From positions 1 to 13,128 of the forward strand of contig JAAPAA010000147.1 in the NCBI GenBank assembly GCA_012274165.1: DNA of 13,128 nucleotides. The letters are read 5' to 3'. This document shows, piece after piece, positions 1 to 6,710 of the stretch. Source of the DNA: Thiobacillaceae bacterium. GTDB taxonomy: Bacteria > Pseudomonadota > Gammaproteobacteria > Burkholderiales > Thiobacillaceae. Under the pieces are notes generated by a model, which was not told the DNA's origin, did no database searches, and worked only from the letters and a program-made list of their open reading frames with translations. How positions within the stretch are numbered: position 1 is the first letter of the stretch; the number at the start of each line of letters is the position of its first letter. Position numbers and translations under genes: made by a program.

Positions 1-557
1 CGCGTCAGGTTGCCCACCCTGTCGGTGTAAGTCGGCAGGCCGGTTTCATCTGCGCGTGCTTTAAGGGCTTGCGCTTTGGCGGAATCGGCCAAAGCGGCCA
101 ATTGCACCACGTATGTTTTGCTGCCTGCAGCGGGTTGGGCTTCTACCGGGGCAGGGGTGACGGGCTTGGCTACTACCGGTTTAGACACGGGTTTGGGCGG
201 CTGCGGATCAGGCACAGCCGGCTTTGGCGGCTCAGTCCTGGTTGCCTCAATTTTGGGGGCGGGTTTCGCTGAAATCACCGGTGGCGCAGCGGGCGCGCTC
301 ACTTCGGGTTGCGCAGGCGCGGCGGCCGTGACGATCGGCGCTTCTGATGGCTTGGGCGCCGGAGCCGGACTCTGCACTGCAGGGACCTCTGCCACAGGCA
401 AAACCGCCATTTTCACCGCCAGCGAACTGGTCGGGGGCGGTTCGTCTTCCAGCAACAGCGGCAACACGATCACCGCCAGCAGGGTCAGCACGACTGCGCC
501 AATCAGGCGGCGTCGGGCGCGGCGTTTAAGATCAGATCCAGGGGTGGGAGGCGGCAT
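1..557 (-). CDS. dedD: SPOR-domain membrane protein, DedD-like (3' end cut by window edge)
   Basis: Partial gene: 185 codons are visible before the window ends. Reading from the ATG at 557, residues 1-17 are a short Arg/Lys-rich cytoplasmic tail, residues 18-36 (LIGAVVLTLLAVIVLPLLL) are one membrane span, and residues 37-146 are a Pro/Ala/Lys-rich periplasmic linker. From about residue 147 a SPOR domain begins (TYVVQLAALADSAKAQALK) and runs off the edge. SPOR domains bind denuded peptidoglycan glycans at the division septum, so a bitopic inner-membrane division protein is inferred. The start overlaps the folC end by 26 bp and has no obvious Shine-Dalgarno sequence, so translational coupling to folC is likely. 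The order accD-folC-this gene matches accD-folC-dedD in enterobacteria, which is the reason for the symbol. Another SPOR protein cannot be excluded without the missing C-terminus. Confidence 0.85.
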   Translation of the reverse strand, partial: MPPPTPGSDLKRRARRRLIGAVVLTLLAVIVLPLLLEDEPPPTSSLAVKMAVLPVAEVPAVQSPAPAPKPSEAPIVTAAAPAQPEVSAPAAPPVISAKPAPKIEATRTEPPKPAVPDPQPPKPVSKPVVAKPVTPAPVEAQPAAGSKTYVVQLAALADSAKAQALKARADETGLPTYTDRVGNLT

Positions 558-1821
558 GATTGAGCACAGCGGCAACGGTATAAAACGAACCGAAGACGAG
601 AATTCTATCACCTTCACGCGCAGCGTTTCGCGCCTTTGCAAGCGCCGTGTTCACATCGGGCTGGACGCTGACCGGCACGCCGGGCGCATGCGTGCGCAAC
701 TCGACCGCCAGCGCGGTGGCATCGCGCGCGCGCGGCGAATCGGGCGTGCAGGCCCACCACGCATCGATCTCGCCAGCCAAGGCAGCGAATACGCCCGCCG
801 CATCCTTGTCCGCCAGCATGCCCACCACCGCCAGCGTGCGCCCGGCCACCGGCTGTTCGCGCAAGGTGGCCGCCAGCGCGCGCGCCGCTTCCGGGTTATG
901 CGCCACATCCAGGATGACCTCCGGCGCGCGGGCAATGCGCTGGAAGCGGCCCGGCACCTGTGCGCTTGCCAGGCCCGCATGAATCGCCGCCTCGCTCACC
1001 GGCAGGCGGTGCTGCAGGGCGTCCAGCGCCGCCAGCGCGCCTGCGGCATTGCGCAACTGATACGCGCCCACCATGGCGGGCAGCGGCAAGACGTTCCGGG
1101 TTGCGTCTGCGCCGCGATAGATCCAATGATCCCCTTCGCGCTGCGCCGAGAAGTCCCGCTCGATGCAGCGCAGATCAGCGCCGATGCGCCGGGCGTGTTC
1201 GAGCAGGCTGGCGGGCGGGTTCAAATCGGCACAAATGGCGGGACGGGCTGTGCGATAAATGCCGGCTTTTTCAAAGCCGATCTGTTCGCGGGTGTCGCCC
1301 AGATATTCCATATGATCGAGATCGACACTGGAGACGATCGCCACATCGGCGTCAAACGCGTTCACCGCGTCGAGCCGGCCACCGAGGCCGACTTCGAGGA
1401 TGACCACGTCCACACCGGCGTCGATAAATTGCAGCATCGCGCCGAGCGTACCGAATTCGAAATACGTCAGCGACGTGTTGCCACGCGCGGTGTCGATTTT
1501 TTCAAACGCGGCGACCAGTTCGGCGTCGCTTGTCTCCCTGCCCGCGATGCGGACCCGCTCGTTGTAGCACAGCAGATGCGGCGAGGTGTAAAGACCCGTC
1601 TTGTAACCCGCCGCGCCAAGAATGGCTTCCAGATAGGCGCAGGTGGAGCCCTTGCCGTTGGTGCCGCCCACCAGGATGAGCGGAAACGCCGGCGTCAGGC
1701 CGAGCGCCTCCTTGACCCGGTTGACCCGGTCGAGGCCAAGTTCGATGCTGCTGGGGTGAAGCTGCTCCAGTCGCGCCAGCCACTCGGCCAGCGTCAGACC
1801 AGGCCGCAAGCTAGGCGGCAA
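532..1821 (-). CDS. folC: Bifunctional dihydrofolate synthase / folylpolyglutamate synthase
   Basis: ATP-dependent ligase that adds glutamate to dihydropteroate and to folates; cytoplasmic Mur-ligase family. Visible motifs: the P-loop GTNGKGS (residues 53-59), TSPHL (79-83), EVGLGGRLDAVN (143-154), the EKAGI segment (184-188) whose Lys is usually carbamylated, GRFQ (291-294) and LDVAHNP (304-310). At 429 residues it is full length for the family. No ATG is available near the N-terminus: an in-frame TGA lies just upstream, so the start is a TTG, either at 1821 (overlapping the accD stop by 11 bp) or four codons later at 1809, just past the accD stop. Homologues generally begin close to the LAEWLARLEQLHP segment, so both fit. 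Neither has a good Shine-Dalgarno sequence, which suggests coupling to accD translation. Confidence 0.97.
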   Translation of the reverse strand: MPPSLRPGLTLAEWLARLEQLHPSSIELGLDRVNRVKEALGLTPAFPLILVGGTNGKGSTCAYLEAILGAAGYKTGLYTSPHLLCYNERVRIAGRETSDAELVAAFEKIDTARGNTSLTYFEFGTLGAMLQFIDAGVDVVILEVGLGGRLDAVNAFDADVAIVSSVDLDHMEYLGDTREQIGFEKAGIYRTARPAICADLNPPASLLEHARRIGADLRCIERDFSAQREGDHWIYRGADATRNVLPLPAMVGAYQLRNAAGALAALDALQHRLPVSEAAIHAGLASAQVPGRFQRIARAPEVILDVAHNPEAARALAATLREQPVAGRTLAVVGMLADKDAAGVFAALAGEIDAWWACTPDSPRARDATALAVELRTHAPGVPVSVQPDVNTALAKARNAAREGDRILVFGSFYTVAAVLNHAASHPWI

Positions 1822-2680
1822 GCGCGGGGCGTCCCATCATCATCGCCAGCGTGGTGGCGAGTTCGTCGCGCATCTGGCGGCGGTCGATGATGCGATCGAT
1901 TGCGCCCTTTTCCTGCAGGAATTCGGCGCGCTGGAAACCTTCCGGCAAGGTTTCGCGCACGGTCTGCTCGATCACGCGCGGTCCGGCAAAACCGATCAGC
2001 GCATTCGGCTCGGCGACGATCAGATCGCCCAGCATGGCGAAGCTCGCCGACACGCCGCCCATGGTCGGATCGGTCAATACCGAAATGAACGGCAACCGGT
2101 GGCGCGCCAACTGCGTCAACGCCGCCGAGGTCTTGGCCATTTGCATCAGCGAAAACAGGCCTTCCTGCATCCGCGCGCCGCCGCTGGCCGCAAAACAGAT
2201 GAAGGCCGAATTCGATTCGATCGCGGCTTCGACGCCCAGCACGAAGCGTTCGCCCACCACCGACCCCATCGAGCCGCCCATGAACTTGAATTCAAACGCT
2301 GCCACCACCACCGGCACCGTCTTGATGCTGCCGCCCATCACCACCAGTGCGTCGGTTTCCGAAGTGGCGGCCTGCGCTTCTTTCAGGCGGTCCGGATATT
2401 TTTTGCTGTCCTTGAATTTCAGTGGATCGAGTGGCGTGATATGGGCGCCGATTTCATGCTGCCCCTCGCCGTCCAGCAGCATCGCCAGCCGCGCGCGCGC
2501 GCCGACCCGGTGATGGTGGCTGCACTTGGGGCACACCTCCAAATTGCTTTCGAGGTCGGCGCGATACAGCACCTCGTTGCACGCCGGGCATTTCGACCAC
2601 AAGCCCTCGGGCATGGATTTTTTGTCAGCTTGCACACGCCGCTTGATCTTCGGCGGCAGGATTTTCTGGAACCAGCTCAT
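1811..2680 (-). CDS. accD: Acetyl-CoA carboxylase carboxyltransferase subunit beta
   Basis: Beta subunit of the carboxyltransferase that, with AccA, moves carboxyl from biotin to acetyl-CoA to make malonyl-CoA, the first committed step of fatty-acid synthesis. The protein (289 residues) begins with a Cys4 zinc ribbon (Cys31, 34, 50 and 53) followed by the crotonase-like carboxyltransferase fold with GGARMQEG (167-174), TDPTMGGVSAS (203-213) and GFAGPRVIEQT (230-240). The ATG at 2680 is preceded by GGAG with a 6-nt spacer. It lies 26 bp after trpA and overlaps the start of folC. Full length, with no missing key residue. Confidence 0.98.
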   Translation of the reverse strand: MSWFQKILPPKIKRRVQADKKSMPEGLWSKCPACNEVLYRADLESNLEVCPKCSHHHRVGARARLAMLLDGEGQHEIGAHITPLDPLKFKDSKKYPDRLKEAQAATSETDALVVMGGSIKTVPVVVAAFEFKFMGGSMGSVVGERFVLGVEAAIESNSAFICFAASGGARMQEGLFSLMQMAKTSAALTQLARHRLPFISVLTDPTMGGVSASFAMLGDLIVAEPNALIGFAGPRVIEQTVRETLPEGFQRAEFLQEKGAIDRIIDRRQMRDELATTLAMMMGRPALAA

Positions 2681-2706
2681 TCGTTTCTCCGCTCGCTTAT
2701 TTAAAT

Positions 2707-3513
2707 TTACTTTGATGCCGCGTCAACACCGCGGCGCAAATCCTGCACCAGCGTTTTCACACGGCTGACCACTTCACTCTCCGGCGAAGTTTCAATTTCA
2801 TTGACGATGCGACTGCCCACCACCACTGCATCGGCGATGCGCGCCACCGCCTCGGCGGTCGCCGCGTCGCGGATGCCGAAGCCGACGCCGACCGGCAAGT
2901 CGCAGTGGCGACGGATGGTGGCAATTTTCTGCGCGACCTCTTCCATGTTGAGGTTGGCCGATCCGGTCACGCCCTTGAGCGATACGTAATAGATGAATCC
3001 GCCGGCTGCGGCCGCCACCATCTCGATCCGCGACTCGGGCGTGGTCGGCGACAGCAGGAAAATCGGATCCAGCCCGGCCGCCTTGAACACGTCCGACACC
3101 CCACCCGACTCCTCCGGCGGGATGTCCACCGTCAGCACCCCATCCACTCCCGCCGCCTTCGCCGCCTGGGCAAACGTTTCATAGCCCATGCGCTCGACCG
3201 GATTGGCATAGCCCATCAGCACCACCGGCGTCGTCGTGTTGATCTTGCGGAATTCCGCCGTCATGACCAGCACATCCTTCAGACCGATCTTGTTCGCCAG
3301 CGCCCGTTCCGACGCACGCTGGATCACCGGCCCATCCGCCATCGGGTCCGAAAACGGCACCCCCAGCTCGATGATGTCCGCGCCGGCCTCGACCAGCGCA
3401 TGCATCAGCGGCACCGTCAGCCCGCGACCGGGATCGCCTGCGGTGATGAAAGGGATCAGCGCTTTCCTGTTTTGCGCCTTGAGCGCGGCAAATGTTTGGC
3501 CAATACGGCTCAT
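2707..3513 (-). CDS. trpA: Tryptophan synthase alpha subunit
   Basis: Cleaves indole-3-glycerol phosphate to indole and glyceraldehyde-3-phosphate; indole is channelled to TrpB in the alpha2-beta2 complex. The 268-residue TIM barrel keeps the catalytic Glu49 (IIELGVPFSDP) and Asp60 (MADGP) at the same numbers as in E. coli, and has the phosphate-binding GFGI (211-214) and GSRIV (233-237). Its partner gene trpB does not adjoin it: hicAB and a 111-bp gap lie between. The sequence before the ATG at 3513 is a weak ribosome site (TTGAGTACACC). Hairpins and a T-run in the upstream gap raise the possibility that trpA is not simply co-translated with trpB. Confidence 0.98.
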   Translation of the reverse strand: MSRIGQTFAALKAQNRKALIPFITAGDPGRGLTVPLMHALVEAGADIIELGVPFSDPMADGPVIQRASERALANKIGLKDVLVMTAEFRKINTTTPVVLMGYANPVERMGYETFAQAAKAAGVDGVLTVDIPPEESGGVSDVFKAAGLDPIFLLSPTTPESRIEMVAAAAGGFIYYVSLKGVTGSANLNMEEVAQKIATIRRHCDLPVGVGFGIRDAATAEAVARIADAVVVGSRIVNEIETSPESEVVSRVKTLVQDLRRGVDAASK

Positions 3514-3531
3514 GGTGTACTCAATCTAAAC

Positions 3532-3555
3532 TCAGTCGTCGTCGAAACAGACTGA
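3532..3555. promoter_or_regulatory. Inverted repeat upstream of trpA, possible operator or hairpin
   Basis: A perfect 6-bp inverted repeat, TCAGTC and GACTGA with a 12-nt loop, ends 18 bp before the trpA start codon. It could be a protein-binding site or a leader hairpin near the trpA ribosome site. I recognise no known operator consensus, and a 6-bp arm can arise by chance. Confidence 0.25.
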
Positions 3556-3565
3556 TCGGAACTAC

Positions 3566-3600
3566 AAAAAAACCCATCGAATTCAGGACAGCCCTGATGC
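3566..3600 (-). terminator. Possible imperfect intrinsic terminator after hicB
   Basis: On the minus strand CATCAGG can pair with CCTG...ATG around a 5-nt loop, with a 6-nt bulge on the 3' side, and is followed by GGG and seven T residues (3566-3572). The T-run is right for a Rho-independent terminator but the stem is weak and interrupted. If active it would lower trpA expression from upstream promoters. Confidence 0.3.
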
Positions 3601-3625
3601 AACATTGCAACGGCATTCAAGCCGT
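3598..3625. repeat. Two adjacent small hairpins at the hicB 3' end
   Basis: ACGGC-ATTCAA-GCCGT (3610-3625) touches the last base of the hicB stop codon, and TGCAA-CA-TTGCA (3598-3609) abuts it. Both are perfect 5-bp inverted repeats. They may stabilise the hicAB transcript end or simply be debris of an insertion boundary; no function is claimed. Confidence 0.35.
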
Positions 3626-3840
3626 CACGCATACATCAATCGTCCGCGCGGCTCAGGAATGGTGCGTCCAAGTTCCTGCGCAACTTCAATCCAGCCAGCC
3701 ATCGCCTCCTGGGCTTGATGCAAGGCTTCATCCTGCGTGTCGCCATGCGCCATGCAGCCGGGCAACTCCGGCACCTCGGCGATAAACGCCGCGTCTTCTG
3801 CGCTCCAGTACAGAATGATTTCATATCGATACATGTTCAT
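3625..3840 (-). CDS. hicB: HicB-family antitoxin, short form
   Basis: 71-residue protein matching the HicB N-terminal domain, a partly degraded RNase H-like fold: YEIILYWSAEDAAFIAEVPELPGC, then a DTQDEALHQAQEAMAGWIE helix. HicB neutralises the HicA mRNA interferase by binding over its active site. There is no C-terminal helix-turn-helix or ribbon-helix-helix domain such as longer HicB proteins use to repress their operon, so this short form may not autoregulate by itself. The ATG at 3840 overlaps the hicA stop in an ATGA junction; a second ATG lies two codons on. GC by hand count is about 57%, higher than hicA. Confidence 0.92.
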   Translation of the reverse strand: MNMYRYEIILYWSAEDAAFIAEVPELPGCMAHGDTQDEALHQAQEAMAGWIEVAQELGRTIPEPRGRLMYA

Positions 3841-4088
3841 TCTCCTGCCAGTTTATATTCCACAACGATGCCCCTGACCTGCTTGACCTGATATGGCTTG
3901 GCCTTGCTTCCAGCAGGCTGAATATTAATGATTTCGAAAACCCCATCCTTGCTGAACAAATGGTGGCTGCCTTTCATCCGCTGTTCAAAACCAAGACTCT
4001 CAAGCAAATAAATCAGATCATCAAAAGCAATGTTCTGATCACTTCCACCTCGCAAAATCTGGTCAAGTATCTTTTCCAGCTTGCTCAT
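3837..4088 (-). CDS. hicA: HicA-family mRNA interferase toxin
   Basis: 83-residue protein with the HicA double-stranded-RNA-binding-like fold. The signature GSHHLF (40-45) contains the catalytic His, followed by INIQPAGSKAKPYQVKQV (54-71), highly typical of chromosomal HicA. Members cleave mRNA and slow growth when not bound by HicB. The length is normal and no key residue is missing, so it looks functional. It starts 4 bp after the trpB stop with no strong Shine-Dalgarno sequence and ends in an ATGA overlap with hicB. GC is about 45% by hand count against roughly 60-70% in sampled trpB segments, which suggests recent acquisition. With no promoter visible, its expression may follow the trp genes. 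Confidence 0.92.
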   Translation of the reverse strand: MSKLEKILDQILRGGSDQNIAFDDLIYLLESLGFEQRMKGSHHLFSKDGVFEIINIQPAGSKAKPYQVKQVRGIVVEYKLAGE

Positions 4089-4092
4089 TGTG

Positions 4093-5292
4093 TTACAGCG
4101 TCATCCCCGACAGTTTCGCCACGGTGTTGATGTCCTTGTCGCCGCGCCCGGACAGGTTCACCAGAATGATCTGGTCCTTCTTCATCGTCGGCGCGAGTTT
4201 CTTGGCGTGGGCGACGGCGTGGCTGGATTCCAGCGCGGGGATGATGCCCTCAAACTTGCACAGGTCATGGAACGCGGCCATCGCTTCATCGTCGTTGATG
4301 GCGACGTATTCGGCCTTGTGTTCGTCTTTCAACCAGCTGTGTTCGGGGCCAACGCCAGGGTAATCAAGGCCGGCCGATACCGAATGGGTTTCGATGATCT
4401 GGCCGTTTTCGTCCTGCATCAGGTAGCTGCGGAAACCGTGCAGGATGCCCGGCGTGCCGGCCGACAGCGGCGCGGCATGTTTGCCCGAGGCAATGCCGGA
4501 GCCACCCGCTTCGACGCCGATCAGCTTCACGCCGGGGTGCGCCAGATAAGGGTAAAAAATGCCGATGGCATTCGAGCCGCCGCCAACGCACGCCACCACG
4601 CAATCGGGCTGGCGACTGGCCTGCTCCTGCATTTGCACGATGGCTTCGCGGCCGATCACGCACTGGAAGTCGCGCACCAGCATGGGGTAGGGATGCGGGC
4701 CGGCAGCGGTGCCAAGGATGTAGAAGGTCGATTCGACGTTGGTGACCCAGTCGCGCATCGCCTCGTTCAACGCGTCCTTCAGCGTCTTCGAACCCGACGA
4801 CACCGGCACCACGGTGGCGCCCAGAAGCTTCATGCGGAAGACGTTGGGCGACTGGCGGGCGACGTCCTCGGCGCCCATGTAGACCACGCATTCCATGCCG
4901 TAGCGCGCGGCGACGGTGGCCGAGGCGACGCCGTGCTGGCCGGCCCCGGTCTCGGCGATGACGCGTTTCTTGCCCATGCGCCGTGCCAGCAAGGCCTGGC
5001 CGATGGTGTTGTTGATCTTGTGTGCGCCCGTGTGATTGAGGTCTTCGCGCTTGAGATAAATCTGCGCGCCGCCGTATTCCTCGCTCAAGCGCTTGGCGTG
5101 ATACACCGGGCTGGGGCGACCGACGTAGTGCTTCAATTCGTATTCGAATTCGGCCTGAAAGGCGGGATCGCTACGCGCCTTTTCGTATTCGACGCGCAGC
5201 TCGTCGAGCGCCGCCATCAATGTCTCGGCGACGAAGATACCGCCATATGGGCCAAAGTGGCCGTGGGAATCGGGAAAATCAGTCAGCTTCAT
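4093..5292 (-). CDS. trpB: Tryptophan synthase beta subunit
   Basis: PLP enzyme that condenses indole with serine to give tryptophan. The 399-residue protein has the PLP lysine in HTGAHKINN (Lys92), the catalytic Glu in AETGAGQHG (Glu114), the phosphate-binding loop GGGSN (237-241) and the C-terminal SGRGDKD. The N-terminal FGPYGGIFVAETLM is typical of TrpB1, the form that pairs with TrpA. The ATG at 5292 overlaps the trpF stop by 4 bp (ATGA). The stop is 4 bp before hicA, so the insertion left trpB intact. Confidence 0.98.
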   Translation of the reverse strand: MKLTDFPDSHGHFGPYGGIFVAETLMAALDELRVEYEKARSDPAFQAEFEYELKHYVGRPSPVYHAKRLSEEYGGAQIYLKREDLNHTGAHKINNTIGQALLARRMGKKRVIAETGAGQHGVASATVAARYGMECVVYMGAEDVARQSPNVFRMKLLGATVVPVSSGSKTLKDALNEAMRDWVTNVESTFYILGTAAGPHPYPMLVRDFQCVIGREAIVQMQEQASRQPDCVVACVGGGSNAIGIFYPYLAHPGVKLIGVEAGGSGIASGKHAAPLSAGTPGILHGFRSYLMQDENGQIIETHSVSAGLDYPGVGPEHSWLKDEHKAEYVAINDDEAMAAFHDLCKFEGIIPALESSHAVAHAKKLAPTMKKDQIILVNLSGRGDKDINTVAKLSGMTL

Positions 5293-5936
5293 GATGCTTT
5301 CGCTTTCGCTATGAATTGCGCGATCTTCTGCGCGTCCTTGATGCCCTTGGTGGCAACTGCCACCCCATTTACAAGCATCGTTGCTTCTACGCCGGAGGAC
5401 ACATCGACTGCCCAGGGGCGCACCTGGCGTACTGCTTCCGCGACGTTATCCGGCGTCAGCCCGCCCGACAGAATGACCGAACCTGGCAAACCCGGCGGGA
5501 TCAGGCCCCAGTCGAAACGTTCGCCGGTGCCGCCTGCGACGCCCGGCACATAGGCATCGAGCAACAGTCCGCGCGCCGAATCAAACTCAGCCGCGCATTT
5601 TAACAAATCCGTGTCCTGATTGACCCGCACCGCCTTGATATAAGGCCGGCCGTGGCGTTCACAGGCTTCGGGCGTTTCGTCGCCGTGAAACTGCAACAGG
5701 TCGAGCGGGACCGCTTCGAGTACGGCGGCGATGAATGCCGGCTCAGCATTCACAAACAAGCCGACTGATTGTACGAACGGCGGCATCGCGCGCAACAAGG
5801 CAGCAGCCGTCTCGATCGACACGTTGCGCGGGCTTTTTTCATAAAACACAAAGCCCAGCGCGTCCGCCCCGGCAGCGCAGGCGGCGTGCAGATCCGGCAA
5901 ACGGGTGATGCCGCAGATTTTTACGCGAACAGCCAT
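5289..5936 (-). CDS. trpF: Phosphoribosylanthranilate isomerase, with a probable short C-terminal insertion
   Basis: Catalyses the Amadori rearrangement of phosphoribosylanthranilate to CdRP. The TIM barrel shows VKICGIT with catalytic Cys8, QFHGDE (82-87), LLLDAY with catalytic Asp127, GGTGERFDW (135-143), LSGGL (156-160) and the phosphate loop DVSSGVE (178-184). It has 215 residues. Homologues as I know them run almost directly from SGVE to a KGIKD-type motif, whereas here about 11 residues (ATMLVNGVAVA) intervene; the coding DNA holds two small palindromes. The frame stays open, so function is probably kept, but the insert lies next to the phosphate-binding loop. The start overlaps the truA end by 16 bp. 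Confidence 0.95.
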   Translation of the reverse strand: MAVRVKICGITRLPDLHAACAAGADALGFVFYEKSPRNVSIETAAALLRAMPPFVQSVGLFVNAEPAFIAAVLEAVPLDLLQFHGDETPEACERHGRPYIKAVRVNQDTDLLKCAAEFDSARGLLLDAYVPGVAGGTGERFDWGLIPPGLPGSVILSGGLTPDNVAEAVRQVRPWAVDVSSGVEATMLVNGVAVATKGIKDAQKIAQFIAKAKAS

Positions 5937-6700
5937 CGTTCAGAGGTTTCCGGCAAGGCAAAGTGTGCAGGATAGCGGATGTGGGTGAGGTACAGCCCGG
6001 CAGCGTCGAACGTGGGCGCAGCGCGCGCGCGGTCGCGGCCGTCGAGGATTTCGCGTACCCACGCCGGCGGATGCGCGCCTGCGCCAACCTGGATCAGGCT
6101 GCCCATCAGGTTGCGCACCATGTGGTGCAGGAAGCCATCGGCGCGAAAGTCACATAACAGATAGTCACCGCGCCGCTCGATCTGCAGCCGTTGCAGATCC
6201 TTGACGGGCGATTTGGCCTGGCATTCGGCCGCGCGAAAGGCAGTAAAGTCGTGTTGACCGATCAGCAGTGCTGCCGCCGCGTTCATCGCCGCCGCATCGA
6301 GCGGGTTGTGATGCCAGCCGATCAAGCCCTGATTCAGCCCCGGGCGCACCGGGTGGTTCAGCAGCACATAACGATAGCCGCGCTGCATGGCGCCGAAGCG
6401 CGCATGAAAATCCTCGTTCACCTCACGTGCCCACAATACGGCGATGCCTGCGGGCAAATGGCTGTTGACGCCACGCACCCAGGCCGTCAACGGGCGCGTC
6501 ACGTCGGTGTCGAAATGCACCACCTGAAACGCCGCGTGGACGCCGGTATCGGTGCGGCCGGCGGTGGTGACGCGGATTTTTTCACCGCCGATCGCCGCCA
6601 TGGCCGTTTCCAGCGCATCCTGCACGCCGCAGCCCTGCAGCTGCGACTGCCAGCCGCAAAAGCCGACGCCGCAATATTCCAGGCCCAAAACAATTCTCAT
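5921..6700 (-). CDS. truA: tRNA pseudouridine(38-40) synthase
   Basis: Converts uridines 38-40 of the tRNA anticodon stem-loop to pseudouridine. The 259-residue protein has the N-terminal GLEYCGVGFCGWQ segment, the catalytic GRTDTGVHA (48-56, Asp51), RGYRYVLLN, FTAFRAAECQ and the C-terminal DGFLHHMVRNLMG. In the first segment the usual EYDG has Cys in place of Asp, a minor variation away from the catalytic Asp. It begins 10 bp after the upstream membrane-protein gene and overlaps trpF by 16 bp. truA beside trpF is a recurrent arrangement in betaproteobacteria. Confidence 0.97.
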   Translation of the reverse strand: MRIVLGLEYCGVGFCGWQSQLQGCGVQDALETAMAAIGGEKIRVTTAGRTDTGVHAAFQVVHFDTDVTRPLTAWVRGVNSHLPAGIAVLWAREVNEDFHARFGAMQRGYRYVLLNHPVRPGLNQGLIGWHHNPLDAAAMNAAAALLIGQHDFTAFRAAECQAKSPVKDLQRLQIERRGDYLLCDFRADGFLHHMVRNLMGSLIQVGAGAHPPAWVREILDGRDRARAAPTFDAAGLYLTHIRYPAHFALPETSERWLFA

Positions 6701-6710
6701 ACGGGACGAC

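Noticed and set aside
76..1890. 604-codon open frame on the plus strand
   Set aside because: It lies antisense to the SPOR gene and folC, both of which show clear family motifs on the minus strand. Its translation is Arg/Ala/Gly-rich with no domain, as expected for a high-GC antisense frame.
3514..3624. Promoter for trpA in the hicB-trpA gap
   Set aside because: No pair of -35 and -10 boxes with acceptable spacing stood out by eye, so none is annotated, although one cannot be excluded.
4081..5553. 490-codon open frame on the plus strand
   Set aside because: It is antisense to trpB and part of trpF, which are unambiguous. The composition is that of a GC-rich shadow frame.
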